DNA of 5,357 bases from DATKKG01 sp035543015. Its GTDB lineage: Archaea; Thermoproteota; Nitrososphaeria; Conexivisphaerales; DTJL01. Shown here one piece after another: positions 1-5,357 of the stretch (positions within the stretch are counted from its first letter, which is position 1; each line of letters starts with the position of its first letter). The translations under genes were made by a program, and so were the position numbers. The notes beneath the pieces were generated by a model, which saw nothing but the letters and a program-made list of their open reading frames with translations, ran no database searches and was not told the DNA's origin. Location of the stretch: assembly GCA_035543015.1 (NCBI GenBank), contig DATKKG010000074.1, forward strand, positions 1 to 5,357, read 5' to 3'.

Positions 1-20
1 GAGGGGAGTACGCGCCTCGA

Positions 21-42
21 CCGGCCCTGGGCGAGGGGCCGG
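21..42. repeat. GC-rich inverted repeat, 7-bp stem
   Basis: CCGGCCC at 21-27 is the exact reverse complement of GGGCCGG at 36-42, leaving an 8-base loop. A T-G wobble (28/35) can extend the stem. It is not followed by a T-run, so a classical terminator is not supported. In GC-rich DNA such a stem may be chance. Confidence 0.4.
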
Positions 43-69
43 GCGCTCGTCTCTAATGATGGTGTGGCA

Positions 70-108
70 AAGAGGCTATCGAGAGGTCGCTTCGTCGAGC
101 CGCCTCTT
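70..108. repeat. Inverted repeat, 7-bp stem with 25-base loop
   Basis: AAGAGGC at 70-76 is the exact reverse complement of GCCTCTT at 102-108. The arms could form a hairpin with a large loop. No T-run follows. Its function is unknown. Confidence 0.4.
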
Positions 109-126
109 AGTTGAAGGGTGGGATTT

Positions 127-180
127 GGAGGAAGCTCCCTCGATATTTCCAAGACCGGAGCTTCTCGGCGGCTTCCTTTT
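127..180. repeat. Overlapping alternative hairpins followed by CCTTTT
   Basis: GAAGCTCC at 131-138 pairs exactly with GGAGCTTC at 157-164 (8 bp, 18-base loop). The overlapping segment AGGAAGC at 129-135 also pairs exactly with GCTTCCT at 171-177, extendable by two G-T wobbles. The two stems share bases 131-135 and so exclude each other. The second ends in a short T-run (177-180), which could suit an upstream gene's 3' end. The predicted leaderless start would leave this outside the RHS mRNA. Confidence 0.4.
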
Positions 181-224
181 CCAAAACACGAAAAACGCTA
201 AGAGACTATGTGTTTTCGCTAGCC

Positions 225-233
225 ATATATAAT
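225..233 (+). promoter_or_regulatory. Archaeal-type TATA box for the RHS gene, probably giving a leaderless transcript
   Basis: The run ATATATAAT stands in an otherwise GC-rich sequence. Its centre (about 229) is about 26 bp before the A of ATG 255. Archaeal TATA boxes lie about 26-27 bp before the transcription start, so the mRNA would begin at or within a few bases of the start codon. The interval 234-254 has no GGAGG- or GGTGA-like ribosome-binding site, which fits a leaderless mRNA. No clear BRE is recognisable just upstream. A bacterial -10 element is an alternative reading, but no matching -35 is evident. Confidence 0.6.
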
Positions 234-254
234 CAGCGACCCTTGGACACATCC

Positions 255-347
255 ATGAACCGCCCGTCAAGGTGGGTTCTGGCGTTGCTCTTCTGCTTCC
301 TTATGGCGATGCCCGCGAGCCAGCTCACGGGCAAGGTCGCGTTGGCC
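255..347 (+). other. Signal peptide of the RHS protein (residues 1 to about 31)
   Basis: The n-region carries Arg3 and Arg6. It is followed by a hydrophobic core from Trp7 to about Ser22 (VLALLFCFLMAM at 8-19), then a polar stretch and an A-L-A/E site after residue 31 that fits type I signal peptidase. There is no lipobox: Cys14 lies inside the core without a downstream lipoprotein context. No twin-arginine motif is seen. The exact cleavage position is inferred; cleavage nearer Ala21 is also possible. Confidence 0.75.
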
Positions 348-3300
348 GAGCCGGCCTCCCCCTCCAACAGCCCGCCGGCCCAAGTTCCCGGGACTTCGCT
401 GTCGCCCGGCGTCGTGGACTTCACCAACTCCTGGGGGCTGAGCCCCCTCCCGCCCTCGGTCGTTCCTACGGGCCCGTCCGAGCCCCTCCGGCCAGTCCAC
501 AGCTGGACGATCGAGGTGGACGTCCCGACCCTGATTGTGGGCGACCAGTACTCGGGAAGCTACGTGAACCAGACCTGCTCCTTCTTGGACAACGGCACCT
601 TCGTCCTCTTTGAGGGCGGCTCGACGGTCTTGGGATGGAGCGGCCTCGGAGGTCTGATTTCGGGCCCAGCGGTTACCCAGTTGACCGCGAACTCCACCGT
701 TGCCGTCCAGAGGTTCCTGCTCGCCGTGGGCGGGGTCACCTTCTACGACGTCAGCGTCACGTACTCCGTCAGGTATTCCTACGGCCAGCCCTCCGGCCTG
801 AAGGTGACCATCGGCGGCCACGTGGAATGGACTTCTGGAATGGGCAACGTTTCCCTGAACTTCCTTTCGCCGGCTCTCAGCGTCCAGGGCGAGTCGGCTG
901 CTTTCGGGAACGGATCTGACGTCACTACCTCCTTCGACTGGTCCGATGCCGCTCCTTCCTACGCCGCGACGGTCTCCCCCGATGGGTCGTCTGTCGGCTG
1001 GTCGGTGGGCAAGGACTTCACCATAGACCCCGCCACCATAACGACGACCACCGACGTCACCGCCCTCATAGGCTCCCAGAAGGAGAACTCGAGGAGGCTG
1101 ATCTACGCCCAAGGGCTGTACTGGCTCTTCTACACGAAGAGCAGCTACAAAGGCTTCTACTACACCTCCTCACCCAACGGCACGGTTTGGGCGACCCCCG
1201 TCGCCGTCAGCTCCTTGGGAGGAAATGGCGACTACTCGTTTTGGGTGAACACGACTAGAGGGGGAGGTGCCACCGTATACTGTGTAACCAACAACAACAC
1301 CTACCCCGGTACTGCCATCTTGTACTACTATCGTTGCGGCTACATGTCCAACGACGGCAGCATCAACTGGAACAGCGAATCTTCCAAGGCCTCCCCCAGT
1401 TCGTATAACGTCGACACGAGCTCCATATCGGTGGACAAGAGCGGACTCGCATGGGTCTTCCTTGAAACGCACTCCGGTTCCACCTACTACGGCCGCGTCC
1501 TGAACACCTTCGGCACGTGGAATCTGGTGTACACCTGCAGCCCGAGTGGTGCGGGCATCATGGCCAACCTGGTCCCGATCGCCTCCGGCATGGCTGTCGT
1601 GTGGACGTGGCCGGGAGCCAACGCCCTCTACGTCAAGGCCACGGCCAACAATGGTGCAACCTGGTCGGCGACGGTGAACGTGACCGGTTACGCCTTCAAC
1701 GCTACGACCTTCAAGGCGACTTCCATGGGCGACACCGTCTACGTTACGGCCTCCAACGGTAGCAGGGTGTACTTCCTGAGCTACGCCTACGGCGGGGCCT
1801 CCTGGTCCCCTGTGACGGACCTGGGCGCAGGCCTGGAGTCCACCATCACTTCGGCCGGACAGAACCTAGTGGTGGGGTATCTCCTCAATTCAACGACGGT
1901 TGCCTTCGAGAAGAGCCCCAACAACGGCACCACGTGGGACTCCTCGCTCACAGTGACAGCCGCCGAAAACGCATCGATCACGATGTCTTCGCCCCCATTC
2001 GCCGATGCGGGGGCGCTGGGCTTCCTTGCTTGGGTGTCGGGCTCCTCGTCCCCATACGCCATCAGGACAGCCACCTTCCCTGTCGTCGTCCCCAACGCCG
2101 CCTCCTCCCCGAACGCCTGGAGCAGGCCTGGCCTCTCCCCCTATGAGAGCTATTTCGCCCACCTTTCGGAGTACGTCTCCCCGGGCAACGGCCTACTCGG
2201 GATCGAGCAGGCCGACTACTTCCTTCCGGGCCGCGGCATCAACCTGACCTTCGAAAGAGTCTTCTCGACCCCCTACGCCTTCACGCCCTCCTCCCCCTAC
2301 ATGTACGAGAACTACTCCGCCGTCAACATGGGCTTGGGGTGGGGCCTGAACCTACCTTGGTTCGGCCAGGACTACTTCCACTTCTGGGACGGCCAGGTCT
2401 ACCAGTACAACTGGAACGGCTCCACCTTTGAGAACCACGTAGGGGAGAACTTCGAGCTGGTCAACAACTCGGGGAGCTCATACGACTTGTACATGGTCTC
2501 GGGGATGGACTATCACTTCGACTCCAGCAAGAGGCTCGTCTCCGTGACCGACCCCACAGGCAACAACTCCATCACCTTCTCCTACGGCGGCAACGGAGAG
2601 ATCAGCACGATCACAGACGCCGTGGGCCGCAATGTCTCACTAGTCTACGACGGCGACGGCCGGCTTTCCACCCTCGTCACCCCGGGGGGTAACTGGACAT
2701 ACTCCTACTCAGGGGGCGACCTGGCCTCCGTCTCCGATCCGCTGGGCAGGACGACGAGCTACCAGTACTTGACGGGCATCAACTCATGGCTCCTGAGTGG
2801 GATAGTCTACCCCGCGGGGGGTAAGACGACCTACACCTACGACAACGCCAGCGTGGGGACAGAAGTCCTCACCTTCATGGTCTCCCTCCAGAACATCAAC
2901 GTCTCCAGCTCGGCGCTGAGCCGCAGCACCCAGTTCAACTACAGTGTGTCTAACGGCCAGATAATGTGGTGCAACACCTCTATCTCGGACGGCACGGGCA
3001 TCGTCTCAAGCGTCCTGAACAATTTCACCCAGTCGTACAGCAGCCAGGCGCAGAAGGACGGAGTGGGCCACTTCGTCCAGGGCTCCAAGAGCTACTATGA
3101 CTCCGACAACAGGATCACATACTCCGAGTCCGACGACTCGGCAGGGAACCAGCTGGAGAACATGTCGACGATGTTCGACAACTGGGGCAACCTCGTCCAC
3201 GTCATAGACCCTAGCGGCCACGACACCTGGTATTCATACGCGAACACTAACACCTCGAACACCTTCCCCAACTCGACCGCCTTCAGCAACTCCTTCTACG

Positions 3301-5357
3301 ACAACTCGGGAGTCAACCCCAACATTCACGACCTTCTGGTCGGCGAGGCGCAGTACCAGAGGAACGACACCGAGGGGAAGGTGCTGATGGAGACCTACTA
3401 CCAGTACAACTACGGGGGACACCTGCTCCAACAGAAGTCCCTCCACGACGGGGGGTGGGTCGTCACCTCTAACGCGACGTTCGACCGGTACGGCAACCAG
3501 CTCACCTCCACCAACGCCCTCAACGTGACCATCTACTACCAGTTCTCCTCCGCCTATTCGAGCGCCTACCTCACCCAACTGAGCCTCCTAGTCGATGGCG
3601 TGAACGTCTCGACGGCCTACGCCTACAACTTCAGCACGGGCGCGAAGACCTCCGAGACGGACCCCAACGGCCACACCACCTCCTACTCCTACGACGCCCT
3701 GGGCAGGGTCACGCTGATCATCTACCCGGCGGTCTCGGGCATTTCGGCCACGAAGAGATACGCCTTCAATGACACCGGGAACTACGTGGTCGTCACCGAC
3801 GAGGACGGCAACCCCACGAGGAGTTACTTCGACGGACTTGGCAGGCTTGTTGAGGTGGCCCGTTACAGCGGGAGCTCACTCTACTCGACCGAGAACTACA
3901 CCTACAACTGGCTGGACCTGCAGTCGTCGAAGACCACTTCTGCGGGTGGGACATACACTTACTTCTACGACGCGGAAGGAAGGCAGACCTCGATGGTCAA
4001 CCCCGACCTCACCTACGCCAACACAACATACGATGACAACCGCGATGACATGACTAGCATAGTCAACTCCACGGACGAGTCCGGGCACCTCACGCAGAAG
4101 TGCTACGACCTGACGGGCAGCCTCGCGTGGGTAAGGCAATACCACTCTTCCAGCTCATACTACCAGACGAACTACACCTACGACATGGTGGGGAACCTCC
4201 TTTCGGTCACGGACCCCAACGGGATGGTCACCTACTACGGCTACGACGACATGAACCGCCTCAACTTCACCAGCTCGGCGTCGCTGGCCTATGTCCCGGT
4301 CCAAGTCTCTTTCGCCCTGGCAGGCGATACTGTCTTCCCGGTGACTATGGACCCCAGCTCGTACTATGCCTACGAGAGCCCCGACCTGGGAAACGTGAGG
4401 TTCTACAACGACTCCGGCCTGACGACGCCCCTCGTCTCCTGGCTGGAGGGCTACTCCGGGAACACGACGGCAGCTGCGAGCACCGCCACGAACGCCACAT
4501 TCTGGGTCAAGTTTCACTACGGAGTCCAGACCCAGCCGGCCACCATCTACATGGCCTTCCTCAACGTCACGTCGGAGTTCGACGGGAACTACTCTGGCGA
4601 GGCTCCCCAGCTCTCGCCCACGTACGCCCAGTACGACAACGGGAGGTCCGTCTTCACGACCTTCTACGACAACTTCGCGGGGGACTCCCTGAACTCCACG
4701 CTCTGGGCAGACTCTGGCGGTTTCAACTACACGGTGAGCGACGGGTTCCGTTCTAACGGGACTGCCACCGTAGCTTGTAGGTCCGCGTGCAACCCCCCCA
4801 ATGCCCTGATGACGTCGTCCAACTCCTCCCTGATCAATTCCCACTATTCCGTCAACTTCTACGGGACGGTGTGGGCGTCAGACCAGTCTGCCTGGGTTGA
4901 AGTCGGCGGGACGAACGCCACCGTGTCGGACCCCGAAGGATCCTACATCAAGAGTGGGTCGGGCGGGGTCTACGGAATGCAGGTGAACTCGACAGGTTCC
5001 GGCAGCGGGTCCTCGATGGGGACTTCGATGATGACGGGCGTGTGGACCATCGCGCTCTCGGGCGGGACGCCGGTGAGCTCGGACTACTACTTCAACGGCG
5101 GAGACCACAAGAGCGCCAGCGGGGCTGCTCCCACCCTGCCGATGGCCCTTGGACTGCGGGCTCCCCAGGGGTACTATGATAGCAGACAGAACGTTACACA
5201 GCTCGTCACCTTCACTCTCTCCCTGAGCTGGATTCGCGTCCTTCCGTCTGACCTCAGGCCCACGGCCACCGTTGGCTCCCTCGCCTTAGCCTACTGGTCC
5301 AACCAGACGATGAAGTACGATGGGATGGGCAACCTGGTGAACGAGACCGACGCCCGG
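255..5357 (+). CDS. Secreted giant RHS/YD-repeat protein with propeller and DUF2341/LamG-like modules (3'-partial)
   Basis: One frame is open for 1701 codons from ATG 255 to the window edge; the stop lies outside. Order of parts seen: signal peptide, Pro/Ser linker, unassigned beta-rich domain, Asp-box propeller region, DUF6531-like domain, YD repeats, an inserted DUF2341 plus LamG-like module, then a YD repeat again. RHS repeats in other organisms fold into a hollow beta-shell that can enclose a C-terminal toxin or act in adhesion; the role here is inferred only. The start is chosen because it gives a good signal peptide and lies about 26 bp after a TATA-like element. In-frame TTG 111, GTG 210 and TTG 243 would bury or lose the signal sequence, and the ATGs at 303 and 309 would cut off its n-region and most of its hydrophobic core. 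AGG is frequent for Arg, and N-x-S/T sequons number over 50 by hand count. The product is extracellular or surface-bound. No neighbouring gene is visible. RHS identity is strong; the propeller and LamG assignments are weaker. Confidence 0.93.
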   Translation, partial: MNRPSRWVLALLFCFLMAMPASQLTGKVALAEPASPSNSPPAQVPGTSLSPGVVDFTNSWGLSPLPPSVVPTGPSEPLRPVHSWTIEVDVPTLIVGDQYSGSYVNQTCSFLDNGTFVLFEGGSTVLGWSGLGGLISGPAVTQLTANSTVAVQRFLLAVGGVTFYDVSVTYSVRYSYGQPSGLKVTIGGHVEWTSGMGNVSLNFLSPALSVQGESAAFGNGSDVTTSFDWSDAAPSYAATVSPDGSSVGWSVGKDFTIDPATITTTTDVTALIGSQKENSRRLIYAQGLYWLFYTKSSYKGFYYTSSPNGTVWATPVAVSSLGGNGDYSFWVNTTRGGGATVYCVTNNNTYPGTAILYYYRCGYMSNDGSINWNSESSKASPSSYNVDTSSISVDKSGLAWVFLETHSGSTYYGRVLNTFGTWNLVYTCSPSGAGIMANLVPIASGMAVVWTWPGANALYVKATANNGATWSATVNVTGYAFNATTFKATSMGDTVYVTASNGSRVYFLSYAYGGASWSPVTDLGAGLESTITSAGQNLVVGYLLNSTTVAFEKSPNNGTTWDSSLTVTAAENASITMSSPPFADAGALGFLAWVSGSSSPYAIRTATFPVVVPNAASSPNAWSRPGLSPYESYFAHLSEYVSPGNGLLGIEQADYFLPGRGINLTFERVFSTPYAFTPSSPYMYENYSAVNMGLGWGLNLPWFGQDYFHFWDGQVYQYNWNGSTFENHVGENFELVNNSGSSYDLYMVSGMDYHFDSSKRLVSVTDPTGNNSITFSYGGNGEISTITDAVGRNVSLVYDGDGRLSTLVTPGGNWTYSYSGGDLASVSDPLGRTTSYQYLTGINSWLLSGIVYPAGGKTTYTYDNASVGTEVLTFMVSLQNINVSSSALSRSTQFNYSVSNGQIMWCNTSISDGTGIVSSVLNNFTQSYSSQAQKDGVGHFVQGSKSYYDSDNRITYSESDDSAGNQLENMSTMFDNWGNLVHVIDPSGHDTWYSYANTNTSNTFPNSTAFSNSFYDNSGVNPNIHDLLVGEAQYQRNDTEGKVLMETYYQYNYGGHLLQQKSLHDGGWVVTSNATFDRYGNQLTSTNALNVTIYYQFSSAYSSAYLTQLSLLVDGVNVSTAYAYNFSTGAKTSETDPNGHTTSYSYDALGRVTLIIYPAVSGISATKRYAFNDTGNYVVVTDEDGNPTRSYFDGLGRLVEVARYSGSSLYSTENYTYNWLDLQSSKTTSAGGTYTYFYDAEGRQTSMVNPDLTYANTTYDDNRDDMTSIVNSTDESGHLTQKCYDLTGSLAWVRQYHSSSSYYQTNYTYDMVGNLLSVTDPNGMVTYYGYDDMNRLNFTSSASLAYVPVQVSFALAGDTVFPVTMDPSSYYAYESPDLGNVRFYNDSGLTTPLVSWLEGYSGNTTAAASTATNATFWVKFHYGVQTQPATIYMAFLNVTSEFDGNYSGEAPQLSPTYAQYDNGRSVFTTFYDNFAGDSLNSTLWADSGGFNYTVSDGFRSNGTATVACRSACNPPNALMTSSNSSLINSHYSVNFYGTVWASDQSAWVEVGGTNATVSDPEGSYIKSGSGGVYGMQVNSTGSGSGSSMGTSMMTGVWTIALSGGTPVSSDYYFNGGDHKSASGAAPTLPMALGLRAPQGYYDSRQNVTQLVTFTLSLSWIRVLPSDLRPTATVGSLALAYWSNQTMKYDGMGNLVNETDAR
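348..503 (+). other. Pro/Ser-rich linker after the signal peptide (residues 32-83)
   Basis: This stretch is rich in Pro, Ser, Gly and Thr and has no evident secondary-structure pattern. It looks like a flexible spacer between the cleavage site and the first folded domain, which begins around Trp84 with alternating hydrophobic residues. Confidence 0.5.
504..1064 (+). other. Unassigned beta-rich N-terminal domain (residues about 84-270)
   Basis: This region has alternating polar and hydrophobic residues typical of beta-strands, several sequons (for example NQT, NGT, NST, NVS) and few charges. I do not recognise a family. It ends in a Thr-rich segment (ITTTTDV) that leads into the propeller region. 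An immunoglobulin-like or jelly-roll fold would fit, but nothing specific supports either. Confidence 0.4.
1065..2081 (+). other. Sialidase-type beta-propeller-like region with Asp-box/BNR motifs (residues about 271-609)
   Basis: The Asp-box consensus is S/T-x-D/N-x-G-x-T-W. Two motifs match it well: TANNGATW at 463-470 and SPNNGTTW at 554-561. Weaker versions are SPNGTVW at 306-312, SNDGSINW at 365-372 and YAYGGASW at 510-517. Each is followed by a beta-like strand, and the spacing of about 40-90 residues fits propeller blades. The opening segment (RLIYAQGLYWLFYT at 281-294) resembles blade 1 of sialidase-like propellers. No FRIP-type motif or arginine triad is apparent, so sialidase activity is not supported. 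A binding or structural propeller is the more cautious reading. Confidence 0.6.
2136..2408 (+). other. DUF6531-like domain preceding RHS repeats (residues about 628-718)
   Basis: DUF6531 commonly sits directly before RHS repeats and reads roughly as G-x-V then lPGxG-L-x-l-x-R-x-Y-x-S, then L-G-x-G-W. The matching pieces here are VSPGNGLLG, then LPGRGINLTFERVFS starting at residue 657, then GLGWGLNLPW at 693-702. The FHFWDG and VYQYNW segments that follow resemble the strand stretch leading into the repeats. This domain helps close the N-terminal end of the shell in known RHS structures. Confidence 0.7.
2517..4262 (+). repeat. RHS/YD repeat array (residues about 755-1336)
   Basis: This is the core of the protein. 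YD-type motifs (Y/F-D-x-x-G/N-R/N-L, then a strand, then D-P-x-G) recur. Examples are FDSSKRL at 755, YDGDGRL at 798, YDSDNRI at 948, FDNWGNL at 974, FDRYGNQL at 1076, YDALGRV at 1146, FDGLGRLVEV at 1192, YDAEGRQ at 1238, YDMVGNL at 1309 and YDDMNRL at 1330. DPxG turns include DPTG, DPLG, DPSG and DPNG. Motifs from 1146 to 1330 are regularly spaced; the part from about 840 to 1140 is more degenerate. Such repeats form a spiralling beta-sheet shell. Assignment to the RHS family is secure, while the repeat boundaries are approximate. Confidence 0.92.
4269..4568 (+). other. DUF2341-like domain inserted in the RHS array (residues about 1339-1438)
   Basis: The family pattern is a DLRF-x-x-x-G segment, then L-x-x-W-x-E, then x-W-V-K, then T-x-I-Y-x-x-x-x-N. 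The window shows DLGNVRFYNDSG from Asp1377, SWLEGY with Trp1396 and Glu1398, FWVKF from Phe1416, and ATIYMAFLN ending at Asn1437, in that order and at reasonable spacing. The family occurs in extracellular proteins, often beside LamG-like domains, and is thought to contribute to surface or glycan binding; its molecular function is not established. The usual YYGN ending is altered to AFLN. Confidence 0.7.
4659..5276 (+). other. Concanavalin/LamG-like domain following DUF2341 (residues about 1469-1674)
   Basis: FYDNFAGDSLNSTLW at 1470-1484 matches the opening strand (F-x-D-x-F-x-x-x-L-x-x-x-x-W) that regularly follows DUF2341 in archaeal and bacterial surface proteins. The module closes with SWIRVLP (Trp1659) and TATVG (1670-1674), resembling the usual D-W-x-R-V-R then P-x-x-x-V-G ending. 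Between them are strand-like segments and a Gly/Ser-rich loop around GSGSGSS. Cys1508 and Cys1512 form the only close cysteine pair and may bond. A sugar- or surface-binding jelly roll is inferred. Confidence 0.6.
5313..5357 (+). repeat. Resumed YD repeat at the window edge (residues 1687-1701)
   Basis: KYDGMGNLVNETDAR has the YD motif (YDGMGNL from Tyr1688) and the beginning of the D-x-x-G-type turn. It shows that the RHS array continues after the inserted module and beyond the window. The DPxGL-type core boundary that precedes variable C-termini in many RHS proteins has not been reached. Confidence 0.85.

Larger units (their letters stand above)
1..254. other. Intergenic leader region with no supported gene
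   Basis: All three forward frames can be followed. Frame 1 is open from 1 to a TGA at 112-114, and frame 3 only to TAA at 54-56. Frame 2 is open from position 2 to TAA at 230-232, with an ATG at 56 giving 58 codons, but it has no recognisable product and ends inside the TATA element. The part from about 110 to 235 is richer in A+T than the coding sequence. The region carries three inverted repeats and the promoter. It may include the 3' end of an upstream transcript. Confidence 0.5.

Noticed and set aside
56..62. ATGATGG resembling a C box of an archaeal C/D RNA
   Set aside because: No D box (CTGA) at suitable spacing and no C'/D' pair was found, so a C/D guide RNA is not supported.
56..232. 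Small plus-strand frame of 58 codons with tandem ATGs, open from the window start
   Set aside because: It has no recognisable product and no ribosome-binding site, and it ends inside the TATA element and runs through two of the inverted repeats. It could still be the tail of an upstream gene, but nothing supports that.
76..270. Minus-strand frame of 64 codons over the promoter region
   Set aside because: It crosses the promoter and the start of the RHS gene in antisense and shows no motif or ribosome-binding site.
267..1112. Long minus-strand open frame (281 codons)
   Set aside because: It lies wholly antisense to the signal peptide, linker and N-terminal domain of the RHS gene. Its product is a Gly/Arg/Val-rich composition with no motif, as expected from GC-biased codons read backwards.
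2517..4262. Possible DNA-level tandem repeats or CRISPR-like array
   Set aside because: The periodic signal is at the protein level only. The nucleotide copies are diverged and there are no identical repeats with unique spacers.
4100..4756. Plus-strand open frame (218 codons) in another register
   Set aside because: It overlaps the RHS frame completely. Its product is rich in Leu, Arg, Pro and His without motifs, whereas the main frame has clear YD and DUF2341 motifs here.
4155..4844. Long minus-strand open frame (229 codons)
   Set aside because: It is antisense to recognisable YD and DUF2341 segments. The product is Val/Gly/Arg-rich and low in complexity, with no recognisable domain.

Overview
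The window is almost entirely one very long plus-strand reading frame. It opens at an ATG at position 255 and stays open to the last base (1701 codons, no stop), so the 3' end of the gene lies outside. The conceptual product is a secreted, multidomain RHS/YD-repeat protein. An organism cannot be named from this. Several signs point to an archaeon with a GC-rich genome: an AT-rich TATA-type element centred about 26 bp before the ATG, no recognisable Shine-Dalgarno sequence (which suggests a leaderless mRNA), heavy use of AGG for arginine, and more than 50 N-x-S/T sequons in an exported protein. The phylum is left open.

Layout: positions 1-254 are noncoding or at most the tail of something upstream. 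They hold three short perfect inverted repeats and, at 225-233, the TATA-like promoter element. The gene then encodes, in order: a signal peptide (residues 1 to about 31); a Pro/Ser-rich linker (about 32-83); an unassigned beta-rich domain (about 84-270); a sialidase-type beta-propeller-like region with Asp-box/BNR motifs (about 271-609); a DUF6531-like domain that typically opens RHS proteins (about 628-718); an RHS/YD repeat array (about 755-1336); a module resembling DUF2341 followed by a concanavalin/LamG-like domain (about 1339-1674); and a resumed YD repeat at the very end (1687-1701).

The most notable point is architectural. A regular YD array, with motif spacing of 21 or 25 residues, is interrupted by about 350 residues of a putative carbohydrate- or surface-binding module and then resumes. 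Together with the N-terminal propeller, this suggests a large surface or secreted protein with two display/binding modules attached to an RHS shell. RHS proteins in bacteria often carry a toxin at the C-terminus. Whether this one does cannot be seen here, because the window ends before the RHS core boundary. No RNA genes, CRISPR arrays, insertion sequences or second convincing genes were found.
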